This document shows, in pieces, positions 25,225 through 38,040 of a stretch of 64,000 nt of DNA (within the stretch, counting starts at the first letter, position 1; each line of letters opens with the position of its first letter). Source of the DNA: Lucifuga dentata (taxonomy: Eukaryota > Chordata > Actinopteri > Ophidiiformes > Bythitidae); the NCBI GenBank assembly GCA_014773175.1, contig VXCM01000791.1, positions 90,863-154,862 on the forward strand. The letters are read 5' to 3'. The notes beneath the pieces were generated by a model. The model was not told the origin of the DNA, did no database searches, and worked only from the letters and a program-made list of their open reading frames with translations. Position numbers and translations under genes: made by a program.

Positions 25225-27941
25225 GTGGATGTGTTTATGTTTGTGAGACTATATAATTGCGACATCAGATTATTTACTTATTTTTATGATTGCTGTTCCT
25301 TGCTGTGAATGCGGTAAATTATATACAGTGACACGACAAGAGGAGGAGATTTCATGACAGTATTTGTCACATGGAAAACGTGATCTCATTTCATTAGATG
25401 TAGTTTTCAGCTGTCCCCAGCCATCATTTGCTGCTGAGCGAAGGAAAGAAGGAAGTGGACCGGGCAGAGTGGCGGGTCCTGGCTGCTCAGGATTAGAGGC
25501 TGGACAGCGAAGTAGGCCCTATCAACAAGCTGAAATATGGACAGCAGACTGTTATATAGACACAGCTGGATGGCCAGTACATTTCATCATCGTGTTGTTA
25601 TGCTGTAATCCGGAGCCAGACATCATGCTGGCTGCATGTGTGTCACACAAAGATAACCTTTAGTCAGGGGCACTTGTGGATATGTTATTTTTAAATCGTC
25701 GATTCAGACGTTTATCCTGGATGTGCCCTAATTTTGAGAAACTGTATTTTAGAGGTTGGCTTTGCTTGTGAGGTAAGTGTGTCAAAAACAGATGTTCAAA
25801 AACAGATTATAATGTTTATCAGATGAGTTTAAGAGAAAAAAAAAGCATCACAATTTTTTTTGTGAGGCAGTCCACATTTTTTTATTTATTTATTTTTGTA
25901 TCTTTTACCGAGAGGCAAAAAGACAGGAGAGAAAGATTTGTTGGCATACGGTGTGGGTTTTATTAGAGGCCTTGTTTCTTGTCCTTGTACTCAGGGTGTT
26001 TTCAGACCTGCATCCAAGTCCATTTCAATTGGACCTTGGTAGCAGGACCTTGGAGCTCGGGTGATCGACCAAAATAACCACACTAAGATCTTTCTGAAGA
26101 AGTGGTCTTTGTCCTCTCACAAGAAAAATTCTGGACCCATTCGTTTGTGGTGTAAACATGATCCAAAGTAGTTCTGAACTACAAGATAGACTAGAACCAG
26201 ACAGGATTATGTGCACATAGTTAATGTTAAGTGAACAACATCTTTTAATACCACAGAAAACATATTGTCATAACATATTAAGCTGATCTAAACACAGCTT
26301 TGCAAAACATGATGAAGGTGAGCATGACATTGTATTTGCTCATTCTCCTGTTCAGCCTGAAGACAGCACGTCTTTGTCACATATTACATCCCACATGAGA
26401 CATTTCTGACCAATGAGTGGAGTGAGTGATCTCACATGGCTTTCATTGATACATTTTGGGTTGCTTGAAAATGTTTTGTGCAAAACAAAACCAAACGATT
26501 CTGAGTGTAGTTTTGAAAATGACCTCAGATACCTCATTGTCTGACAAGGAGTGAAAATGACCTGAGTCTGGTGGATCACTCGTGGTCTCCAAACATTAAT
26601 GGCTGAATCTGAGGGTTGAGAGAAATCTAACACACTTTAGACAGGTCTAGTCGTCTCTTTGTTGTACCATTTACATGTAGAACATAATAATGTGGAATGA
26701 TCTTCCAAAATCCATAGTGAATCCAGTGAGAAGAGGCGGAATGACTGACATGACACACAATGGCCTCCAGTGGCACCTGACGCTGGAATATTGTAGCTAA
26801 TAAATCTGACAGTTTATCGGTTGATATTATAAAAGAGTTATGATAAATATGTACTGAGGCAGGATAATTTACAAGTCAAAAGACAAAGATGACCTTAAGG
26901 GTAAATGTAAGATAACAGTAAATTTTGAAATGCAACATCACTGGAATTGCAAGTATTATACATACATACAACCACAAATACAACAAAAATCTATTTAAAT
27001 TTGCATTGAAATAAATAAGGGGTCAAATGTACATAAACGTCTATAATGATGAAAATGAGAAGAGCAAAGAGGAGGGCAGGAATTCTGATAATGCTTGGCA
27101 GCATCAGGTTACAGCAGAGAAGGACACAGCTGAATAAGTCAGCCTCACATTTCAAATTCCAGCTCATGACCGGCATTAAAGGCCTATTTCACAATATTTT
27201 AATTTCATGACTGACTGGCTCAGAATGTGCAGTAATTAGCATATTTTCAGACAAAGCACATGTCGCAGTGAGCAGTCTTCGTCTCCATCATCTTCTTTCA
27301 CTTTTACCTTGGTTTTCCCATCAGACCTTTGTCCCATTCCACCTTATCCACTTTTGTCCTGACACCTGCTCTGTTGGACCTTTTAACCCTGCTGGCTCTC
27401 TTACAACACATCAAGTGTTGGCTCATCTTCTTTCCTGCGTTCCCTCTTCCCTCTTCTCAGTATCGCCGTTTCCTCTTCACCTTCAGGTCAAGTGGTGTCG
27501 TAACTGCAGGCAGCCAGTCTGATGCAGGGCTCTTGACAACAAAAGTCACCTCCGCAATATGTGTCGCCACTGCATAAGCTGTGGCTTACTTCTTTTAAGC
27601 ACAAAGATGCTTCATTTTCAGTGAACTTTTACTCGTTATCATACCACTAATCCAATTTTCAGGAGAGTCAACTTTATTTTTGGGAACTTGATTCAACTTT
27701 TAAGATTTACGTTACTCAAGCTATTTTAGCAACAGGAGAACTTGTAGAGGAGCTGTGGGTGCAGTGACTGAGCTGTTGTCTCGTCTGTCATCATCCGTCC
27801 TCTTGAATTGCTGTTGTAGTCCTACAAACATGTCAGTATCAACCAGCTAAAGGGCCCTTTATCTACTGTGCCCTGACAGTTTTATATTCTCAGCATCAGT
27901 GATGTACAAAACACCCTTCAGTTCTGATGTGAAATATGCTG

Positions 27942-28022
27942 AATGCTGGGAGAGACTCCAACCCCGCCCTGACCCTGCACAGGATAAGGGGGTATAGAGG
28001 ATAGATGGATGAATGGATGGAT
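27942..28022 (+). mobile_element. 3' tail fragment of the same SINE type
   Basis: Matches the end of the SINE at 3.5 kb: GAGACTCCAACCCCGCCCTG and CAGGATAAGG, then a (GGAT)n-like tail. The head is absent. Confidence 0.6.
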
Positions 28023-30980
28023 TTGCTGATTGTAGCTGGATGGTTCCTCACATTGCCTGGATATTGAGATAAACTCATTAAGTCCTGATAAGGATGGAAG
28101 TGTGTCCAGTCGTGTAGCTTTAGCAGTTACGCCTCTGTCTTTCATCTGGTTTGTTGAAGACTGAGCAGGTTTATTTCCTTGTGGTCTTTAGGGTGCAAGC
28201 TTGAATAACTCCCATTTGAGGAGAACCTCTGTGTCAATGCTCAAAGCCTCAGCAAGTAATGCTTGGATGCTGTCTAATTTTAATGAGGCTTTTGACAATA
28301 GGATAGGCTAGACTGACAGCGACTCAGCCAGCTAATCTCTTGTTGAACAATGTGGATGGACTGCTGTAGGATCTAATTTGATGTGCTATCTGTTCCATCT
28401 GTCCTTCTCTTTCTGTTTATAACAAATGTGTATCTCACCTGGGACTTTCCACAGAACCGGGGCTGATCTGCCTGATTCCGTCAGCGCTTTTCAAAGATGT
28501 CTCTTCCTGCTTTATTACATGGACAGAACTTTCTCCACCTCACTGCTGTCGAGTGATGAATTATGAATAGACAGTGAATCCAGCAGCACCGCCGGCCAGG
28601 CCTGAGGATTACTTTCAATTTGCACACTGCTCCCTTGCTCCCTCACTGGCTCACAATGCTAGTCAGACTTCTTTCTCAAGGGACCTTGAAGGGAGTATTA
28701 GATTGCCACCTGAAACTCTAACCCTGCCAATCATGTAAAAAAGTTAGAGAAATTAATCTCTGTGGATGCTCACTGCTTTGTCTATAGTTACACAGTGCAC
28801 GCTCCTGTTCTTGCCATTGTGTTTGCCTCCTATATCAGTAGCATTGCTTTGTAAATGGAGATACCATGTCTTACTATTCTTCTGGAAGGAAGGAAGCAGG
28901 GGGATGAGAAATAAATGTGTGACCCCTATCAGATACTTGCTGACTCCAGATAACCGGTTGTAATTAGCTTGTCTAGTTAGCAGGCAGTAAGCGGTGAAAG
29001 GGAAGTCTAAAGGACAGGATTCTTCTAATGAAGCCGATGAGAAGGGCACAGAGAGCCTGCAGGATTAGAGCCGACTCTAATGGAGCAGGATTATGATGCT
29101 TCCTCAAGTGATTTAGTACTGAGGGGCCAAAGGGGACAAGGAAAAATGTTAAAGTTAGAATATAGAATGAGTGTCATTTTTTGTTACAGAGTTTATGATA
29201 TGTAACAGTGAAGATATTCTCTCTTTCCTTATACCTTGCTGCTCTTGATGAAGAGGCGTTAGTAAACACAAGCAGCTCTTAAAGGTCAGTGTCCCTAAGA
29301 CAGCGACCTTTAAATGTACAACTTACACAGTTTTCTCTGTAGCTTGAGGACAATTTGTTTGGTGTGTATGCGTGTGAGAGAGAGACAAAGAAAGAGAGAG
29401 AGAGAAACAGAGACAGAATTTTCATGCCTGCCTCTCTGTTTTCACGTATAATTTAGAATGCAATAATCTGTGTGAGTGTGAGAGTGTGAGAGAGAGAGAG
29501 ACGACATGAACTGCAAAGAAGTACAAGTGTGTGATGCAGCAAATTGCTGCTTTATATGGCCGATTTCTGTCTGACTTTGGCAGTGAAGTTGGAGTGAAGG
29601 GGAGTGGAGCCAGTTGGCATGGAAAGGGCTGAGTTGAAGTGATGGCTGGTGACAGGCAGACAGTCCAGCCAGCCAGGAAATAGATGCCAAAAAAAGATAC
29701 TGATCACACTCACCTCCACCTCTTGGTGACTATGTCTTTCTGTCCCTTGTTCTATTAAAGTGCAAATTGAAGGCTTTTTTGTGATACATTTCGTTAAGTA
29801 GCTGTAGTTTTGGATTTATAGGATTAATTGGCTGAAATGAAGGATTGTATTTACATTCAGGACTCCATGTTTAAAAGAACTGAAATTGCCTTCTGACACA
29901 GTGACTAGTCATTTACTATCCCTTAATGTGAGGTTGTGTCTTCACATAGATGGAGCAGATTTTGCAGTATTTTCTCAGGGCTAAATTTGTTTGAGACAGG
30001 AGTCTCCTCTCTGGTAGTCCACTAAATGTGATAATTTAAAGTACCCAGTATTTGTTTATATTCCATAAGCAAATGAGGCCAGATAATTTGTTGCTATTGT
30101 GTACAGAAATTTACAACATTGGTGGTCTGTTGTTGCAGATTTACTGTAAATGGAAAAGAGGGGGAAAAAAAACCCAGAAGTGCTCTGTATTTTACTGGCC
30201 CTAATTCTCTATTCACCAGCATAGTGGAAATAGAGGTGGGCATTATGCAGTAACAGGCTGAACAGGTGTCATGCATACTCAAGCAATCACGGCTCACAGC
30301 AGCTGACTTAGAGCCATTTACTCTCCAACATCCATTACATCGTGCTCCTCTTCATAGAGCAGCACAATGTAGTAATGGATGTTTCCAAGTCATTACATTT
30401 CATATTTGATCAGGGTGCTTTCAAAGACACAGATCTCTTGGTTAAATGGTCATGACAATTCCAAATAGGTTTGTTCTATTTTATCAATTTATCAATAATT
30501 GCCAGATACAGTCAAGGACTGTGACCTCCTTAATAACACATTCGATTTAAATTTCTTCTCCTATAAAAGCAACTGTCAAAATTTGGACAAGGGCGGAAGA
30601 ATTATGAACACAAACAACTATCCATCTCCCAGTCCCCCAATTATGTGCTGTCTTTTCTTGTGTTCTGTTGCTTCTCCTCTTTGCTGAAGTTGTGTGGGTA
30701 GCCCAGGAGTCTGCCTGGAGAGGGGGACTGCTGGATGACTGACAGACTCTGATCAAGAGGGGGCTTAAAGGGAGAATGTCCATTTAATAAGCTGCCTGCC
30801 AGTGGCAGCCTGTCCACATGGCAATCTGGCTGCAAAGGCAGACAGATGGGTGACCGATGTGGTTGTTCCACTGTGACACATGTCATTTCTGTAAGCACAG
30901 CACACAGACACAAGCGATCCAATGCCTTCACTTTTTTTTTTTTTGGGGGTTTGATCCAAAATCACATGGCTGCCATTTAC

Positions 30981-31085
30981 TTAAAAGGATCATACAATAA
31001 CGTACAGTAACGTAACATGTGTGCGGGTTGTATTTTTATTTATTTTATTTTTAAACATGCATTAATTGCTGGTATGATCCTTTAA
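30981..31085. mobile_element. 105-bp internal-deletion derivative of the TTAA element family (copy G)
   Basis: Only the two ends remain: TTAAAAGGATCATAC on the left and GGTATGATCCTTTAA on the right, with the subterminal GTAACGTAACATGTGTGCGG block kept. Both TTAA edges are intact. Confidence 0.7.
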
Positions 31086-32752
31086 AAATGACTGCCAGCA
31101 CATAATTGAAAAATCTGGACAACAGAAGTGCTTGGGATTTTCATCAAGGAGTAGTTTCTATCATACCAAAATGATTGTTGACTTAATGAAAAACATTCAA
31201 TTATAAAATATCAGATCTGAAATTTCAATAATTAATGACTATAATAGGATCTTTAATCATCATTAGTATGTTTCTGTGAGCTCTGGAGTCCCTCATTAAG
31301 CATTCAATAAACAAGCGTGGATAGATAAGCCTGTCAGCCCTGTAATAAGCTTAAAGTGATTGAGCAGAATAACTCATTTCTGTTACAGACTGTTGCTAAT
31401 GATGGCGTTATGTTTTGGGTTTGATACAATAATGCTGGTAAGTGGTGAGTGTCCTATAAACCTTGACTTGGATCACGGAGTGTGTATATGTGATTGGGAA
31501 AAGACGTGTCACACTACATTACAGTGAGGGACTGTGGCCCCTTAGAGAGCACCATCTAACTTAATGTCCTTGTGAGCCGTGGAAGCCTTTGCGTAAACTC
31601 AAACTGACTTTGCTGTGGGTGTTCGGTTTGTGTGGCATGTTTGTGCAGGATCCTCTTCACCAACCTAGTATTTGCTTTGACCTTTATTATTATTTTATAT
31701 TACTATTATTTATACAGTATATAATTTATACAGTAAATATAAATATATATATACCCTGACAGCTCAGTGTCAGGAGGTAAGAAGAGTCCATTAGTAAGAC
31801 GTTACAGCCCCAGAATATTTTTCATGGATCAGCCTCAATAAACACACCTTCTGTTATGATAATCTGGGGACAGATGGTCTGCTAAGACAGAAAATATCAG
31901 GTATATAATTAGAATATGTGAATATACAAAACTGATAACATTAAACAAAAGTTCAACTCGGACAAAAATATTAGTGGTAGTATCAAAGCACCAAAGGAAA
32001 AACTGAATTCTATTTCAGTTATTTTCAGTTAATGATCTCCCAGAATGCTTTTCAGCAACCCCCAGAGAGCGACAACATCAAAGCTGCATTGAATTCTGGT
32101 CTACAAGGTAGCTGGTATGTCAGTCTCTTATGTGATGGATTTGTCCTTGCATGATTGTTAATACAAATGATTAATACAAAACAGTAGCTAAGAAACCATA
32201 AACCTGATGGAATGACATATACATATATTGAGGAGGTGATGTAGGTGGAATTGGCATCTGCCTACCATCTTCCAACTCTAAATGTTTATATTTCTGATTG
32301 TCTATACTCTGTTCTAATTACAACATTCACATGCCTGAATAAATTGATTTGCAGTTGCATAATCTAATCCTATTATTCAGCCTAAACTTACCCTGTTTTA
32401 ATGCTGATTTCAACAATTAGGTAATGAAGTTTGAAAAAATCTGTTTATTGCCCTAATCTGAGTAAGTGAGGTTTTAATGTACATGTAAATGTACTGACTG
32501 GCACACACAAAATTCTGGAAATACGCATTGTAGTGGTGGTGCTACAGCAACATAAATTGTAAAACATTGAAAATCAATCAACAAGCAAAGCAACAATCAC
32601 ACATACAGTAAGTAACCCAAAATAAATATACACTTGTCAAGGACATGTATAGTACAGTTTTACATTTATACTGTCTATAAAAATCTGAGTAATTGACTTC
32701 ACAGTTTCCACAAGTTTGCAGTGTAGAATTTGCTCATACACTTTGGTGAAAG

Positions 32753-33300
32753 TTAAAGGACCATACCAGCGATCATGCATGTTTGAGCGTAATATATTCA
32801 ATTTTCATACACGTAACATTACTGACAATCATTTCCCAAAGCATNAAAAAAAAAAAAAAAAAAATCTACCTTCCAGACCACCATTGGTTTCAGTTCATTC
32901 TCGTACGCTATTAAAACTTGTTGATACTTGAAATGTTCTAATCCATCATCATGAACAACACGTGTATTCATGTTTTTCTTTAAGCGTTTAAGAGCAATAA
33001 AAAGCACGGCGTGAATGTATGTTTCCACCGGGGAATATAGTCCCAAAAGAAGACCTGCGTTTACTGAAAAATTCAAACGACCATGACTTCATAAGGCTGT
33101 CTAACTAATAGCAGGAGAAACATCAGTTTTTAAGGTGAGTGTATCGCTTGAATATTTGATTTTGAAATAAGAGATTTTGCAAAATATCAGGAAAGCTGAA
33201 ATACAGTTTTATCCTTTGGGAAATGGTTGTCAATAACGTAACATGTATGAAAATTGAAAATATTAGGCTCAAACGTACGATTTCCGGTATGGTCCTTTAA
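32753..33300. mobile_element. TTAA-flanked miniature DNA element, copy H (548 bp)
   Basis: Edges TTAAAGGACCATACCAGCG and CCGGTATGGTCCTTTAA are both intact. The interior has the same orientation as copy F. An N-marked A run at 32845 lies in the left arm. Confidence 0.75.
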
Positions 33301-34117
33301 GTGTGATATTTGATTAAATTTCAGTTTTTGAACTTTAGATGGTTGCTATACTACCACCATCAGGTAAGCTGGTTGCAGGAGCACTAAATTGGCCATCAGT
33401 AGACGTGTCTCATACTGCAATCTAAGACCATAATTTGGACTCACCAAAGATTTTCTCATGATTGTTAACTTTTGTCTGCAACAGCCCAAAATCCCAGTCT
33501 GCAGAAGGAAATAAAGAAAAAGAGAAAGAAATTAAGAGCAAAAGCCCAGTCTACTAATAATTTGGAATAATTCATCCTTTAGCCATGTAGGTCCATGTTG
33601 TTTATTAATACTGTTGCTGCTGGTTAGGAGAATATCATGTGTTCATCCTCAATATCTTTGTAAATGAGGCAATTGCAACCCCAGTTAAGGTCAAAGTCTC
33701 TATGTCAGTGGGTCATGACTATGCAGCATAACATCTTCAATTATTCAGCTCCTGTTCCTAGAGGCCTTATACGTCCATAAGCCCTCTAAAGTCTCTCGCC
33801 TATTAAAGATTCATGGCACATGGCAAGTCACATTCTTAATCACCCCTTTGTGTCCTTTGGTTTCACTGTTCAGCTTTGCATAGGACAATCTTTCAGTGTA
33901 ATTTAAAAACCCACTGTAATCCAGTATTATGACATTTCCATTTGGCACCTTTTTATTAGTATTTCATTTAAATCTGCACAGTGGCTCATACGTAATGAAA
34001 ATTTCTGGCATTTACTCAGATTAAACAACTTGACTGTTTGCATGTGATGCCCTTTGTCAATCCCTTTGCCCACAGCATTGTGCTACATATATCTCCCGCA
34101 CACACATACACAGGACC

Positions 34118-35042
34118 CTTTTCCACCTCAGGAATGACTTCTGGAATTGAGGAACTTTTTCCAGAATATGGACAAGCTGCCAGGACCCAGGGCCGATGTG
34201 ATATGGTTGAACCATAGTTCCAGTTCAGAGTTTAATTCCTGCACCATGGTTGTACTTTTTAGTTGCTGAGGAACTGGGGTGGAGCTTGCAGCACCAAATA
34301 ATAATAATAAACTTTATTTATATAGCACTTCTCAAAACTTCAGTTACAAAGTGCTTCACAATGAACAACAAGCATCAATCCCCAGAATCACACCAAAGCA
34401 TGATGCCTGAGCAAGAATCCAGACATACAAAGTACATTACAGAAACTCCTCAGAATTAAAGACATCATGATGTTCAAGAGCACTTGCAGTTCAAAAACAA
34501 TTAAAATAAGATAGAATAAATAACAAGATAAACAAACAAACAAAACTGTTAAAAGTACCCAAGGTACACGTGAAAGACAAAACGGTAACTTTAACATCTG
34601 CTCAAACCTTTGTAGAGATCCACCAAGATTTCAAATGGCACCATTTGGTCCAGCACCAGCATCACAGAGCAATATTAAATGTCGTTCAAACCCCGACCGC
34701 CATGTTCACTATAGCTGTAGTTGCTGTTCCATTGCAAACAGTGGGGAGCCAAAAGTTCAGAAGCGTTGTGTGGTATATTGTATAATGCAGATTATGAAAT
34801 CCAGCAGCACTTTGAGTGAAGGGCATGGAATGAAAAAATGTGTCAGAGGAATTTGTCGCATTTAACTGAGCTGGGTATACAGCACACAGACAAAATGATC
34901 TTCATAACCTCTATGATTCTTTTTGCACTATGGAAATGCAAACAAGGAGCTAGGCCTGCGACCTTTTAGTTCCTAGTGTAGTGTGTTTTTTTTTTTTCTG
35001 TGCGGTCCTGAAGCTTTCCAAACCCAGGCTGTGGTGGAAAAG
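34118..35042. mobile_element. Possible TIR DNA element (CTTTTCCACC ends) with a nested repeat
   Basis: CTTTTCCACC at 34118 has its exact inverse GGTGGAAAAG at 35033-35042. Inside, an AATAATAATAA run followed by CTTTATTTATATAGCACTTC (about 34300-34360) is a dispersed motif common in fish genomes. The 10-base ends could match by chance; no target duplication was confirmed. Confidence 0.35.
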
Positions 35043-35254
35043 CAGCTGTATGTACTGTACATACTGGATGCCAGGCTCATCACCCAGAGACTTGGTGTCC
35101 TTGCCTGTGGGTGGCATGGCCTGACAATAACGTGATTCATCATCAGGCTACAAGGTGGTAGTTTCAGGGGCAGAGAAGGAAAGAGGACATGCCAAACAAA
35201 TCCACTCTGTTTGCTTTTCGTTCTCAGTTAGCCTCTCTCTCTCTTTCTCTCATC

Positions 35255-35256
<2 letters not shown>

Positions 35257-35316
<60 letters not shown>
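35257..35316. repeat. (TG)n microsatellite
   Basis: Perfect TG repeat of about 60 bases. Confidence 0.9.
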
Positions 35317-35318
<2 letters not shown>

Positions 35319-35482
35319 GTGTTTGTGTCATAATGTGTGTGTGTAACAATGTGTGTGTTCCCTGGACAATATAGTGCCAGGGGCTTCAGAGTCTCCCTAC
35401 GCAGATTGATGGACACTCACTATGGCTTCCCTCCGTGTGAATGAGTAATGTGTTTTCTCTAGGGAACACACTGTAACACAGG

Positions 35483-35484
<2 letters not shown>

Positions 35485-35535
<51 letters not shown>
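35485..35535. repeat. (CA)n microsatellite
   Basis: CA repeat about 170 bases beyond the TG repeat at 35257. The two are inverted relative to each other and could pair. Confidence 0.9.
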
Positions 35536-35539
<4 letters not shown>

Positions 35540-36357
35540 GTTCCTGCTTATGTAAAACATGATGAGTGGGCACGGCAGAAATCAGTGTGAACACGGCCAT
35601 TTGATGAGCTTTTGTGGATGGTTTGCTTCAGCCTGCGTATCTCTCGACACCTACACACTCTCAAACAAGCTTCCTGCTCATTTGTCAGCTGTGTCCTGCA
35701 CCTGCAGCATGTTTATCACTCCGACAGTCTCACCTTCTGTTCTTGTATAGTTGATTCATTCTAGCTCTTCCTTGTCAACTTTGCTTTAGGCCTGTGTGTG
35801 TGAGCGCGTGTATGTGTCCATACAGATATGTCCAGATAAGTTTGTTGTTATGTGTGCTATTCCATTTAAAAGCTTTTCATCTATTTTGTAGGCAGTGTAG
35901 GGAATGTTTGATGCTTATCAACGACTGGTGAATTTCTATGTAACACAATCTTGCATAAAAAAAAAAAAAGTGTTTATGACAGACACAACTCTACATATGC
36001 ACATGTACACACACACACAAACCATACACTGGCTGCTGGTCTGCTTTTAAGTCTGTCTCTGCAACTCACTGGCACACACATTTCTCAGCTTATTTAGAGA
36101 AGCTTGACGCACACGTTGTTGGGGTGTGTGCATGAGTAATGCAGACGGTTTAGCCAAGCATCAACAATGCCTTCTGTCTGATCCATCCTAATGTCCTCAT
36201 GTAGAAACATGTGGAGGCCTCATAATTTATTAAGCTGAATAGATGAGAAGAATGACATTTGCATGAGACTCGATAGCTGTGTGGTGTCCTTCAAGCCCAG
36301 ATAACTTCAGTTTTAAAAGGCTAAAGAGGTGGTAGTTCAAGTATCTCAGAAATACTT

Positions 36358-36820
36358 CACTATAAGGCGATCTCTAGTATAAGCCAACCCTTGATTTTGA
36401 CCTGCAAATTTAGATTTTAATGAAATCCACATATAAGCAGACCCCCTTGATGTTGTTTCATCAATTTATTTGTTTAGCTTACCTGTTTTTTTCTGAGAAT
36501 TGTCATAGTATTCCTGTGATTTTCTGAAAATAATCCAAATACCGGTACTGGTAAACATTACCGTAAGTGACATTAGCTAACATTAAGTTTTTCGGACTCC
36601 TCTTCCTTGTCTGAATCGCATTGATGAAAGTAAGGAAAGCTTTACAAATGAGCTATAATTATCACAGTGCTTATTTAGCTTATTTAGCTGTGTAATTATG
36701 GTAAGGTTTTTTTTTTTTTTTNAGTAATTATCCTGTACCTGAGTCGATGCGGGCCTGTCTATGTGCTGGACATTCCTCCATACGGAGTTCTGGAATTCCC
36801 TCAGCTGATACGGTAATAGC
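36358..36820. mobile_element. Same DNA element family as 10.4 kb, copy 2, right end truncated
   Basis: Shares long blocks with the copy at 10.4 kb: TATAAGC near the left end, GAGAATTGTCATAGTATTCC, GTCTGAATCGCATTGATGAA and CCTGTACCTGAGTCG. The right terminal motif is missing. An N-marked T run lies at 36722. Confidence 0.55.
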
Positions 36821-37910
36821 AGTGTGATGCGTTGTCGTGTGCGGAAAAGAAAGAGACATGGAAATAGAGAAGTGGTAGAATATCTGAGTCCCATTGAGTC
36901 CCCCTGCCTCCACCGGGCTTCACAGCCCACTTCATTGTGCAAATCTGACTCTGTTGCTGTCCAACTTGCTTTTTAAACTTAAAGCCATATTTCTCTTGCT
37001 CCCTTACTCCCCCCCTGTGTCGATCTGCAGTGTTTGGACAGTAATTGGGCTCTGGTCAAAGAGCACATGAATTCCAGGTCAGCTACTCAGCCACTCAGCC
37101 ATCTGTACTTTCCAGACTCTGAGCTCACAAGGACCCATGCCGGCTGTAGCTGCAGAGAAGGGACACCTGGCAACCTAGCAGATATGGATGGCTTCCACAG
37201 GATGGATGCTTCCTATGCCAAATGTAATTAAAATCAAGAACATTCATAGCTTTTAGTCGCACTTTAAAAAAAAAAAAAAAAAAAAAAATCAAAAATAGTA
37301 AATGGTAAAAGAAAAGCAAGAAAAGACTGGTTAAGATGTAAAATTATTTCTGTGCCACTGAACATTAACTGCAAATGAAGACAGTTTCTGGTTGAAAAAC
37401 GATGTGACTGATCACAATCCAATTATGGGTTCGCAATTAAGCTTAATGCTAAATCTGGGCCTAAAAGTGATCAATGAAATCATATAAATAAGTCTGAAAT
37501 AATTAATTAATGAGGTTAAAAAATGGCTGCAAAAACAAAAATGGGTAAGGACACAGGTTAAGATCTGCTAATCATTGTGAAGGAGGCAGGTTTTCTACTC
37601 AGCCTGAGGAAGTACTGAGAAGAGAAAAGTCTGATTCAAGCCTCCTATACCTCTGGCTCAAAAAGACTTAATGTGCCTTACGCACATAAAAGGAAAATTT
37701 TATGAGTCACACACATTGAAACATCGCTCTGAGTTGTCAGAATTTGAACCATTATGTCTGATTTATTTTAAAAGTCAGTAAGAGTCTTATTGACATATTT
37801 TATTTATCCCATTCACACGTGCACAAGGTTGCCCACTCAACTACAGAAAAATGCAACCTTTGAGCATTGCATTCCAGTTCACTTCATACATCCATGATCT
37901 GATCGCAGTT

Positions 37911-38040
37911 ACCCATCCATCCATCCATTCTGTATGCCCACTTATCCTGTGTGTGTGTGTGGGGGGGGGNAGAGGTGCCGAGCCTATTCCAGCAGCCACT
38001 GAGTGAGAGACAGGGTACATCCTGGATGGGTTGCGGGCAA
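37911..38040 (-). mobile_element. 3' tail fragment of the SINE type, reverse strand
   Basis: The reverse strand carries the SINE tail: CCTGGA/TGTACCCTG and GATAAGTGGGC, then a (GGAT)n tail. It is interrupted by (GT)n and a G run with an N at 37970. Confidence 0.5.

Noticed and set aside
37040..37230. Possible exon after a C-rich tract and CTGCAG acceptor
   Set aside because: The acceptor looks good, but the frame has no recognisable similarity, begins with a non-ATG codon, and has no strong donor. It could be an untranslated lingo3 exon, but cannot be supported.
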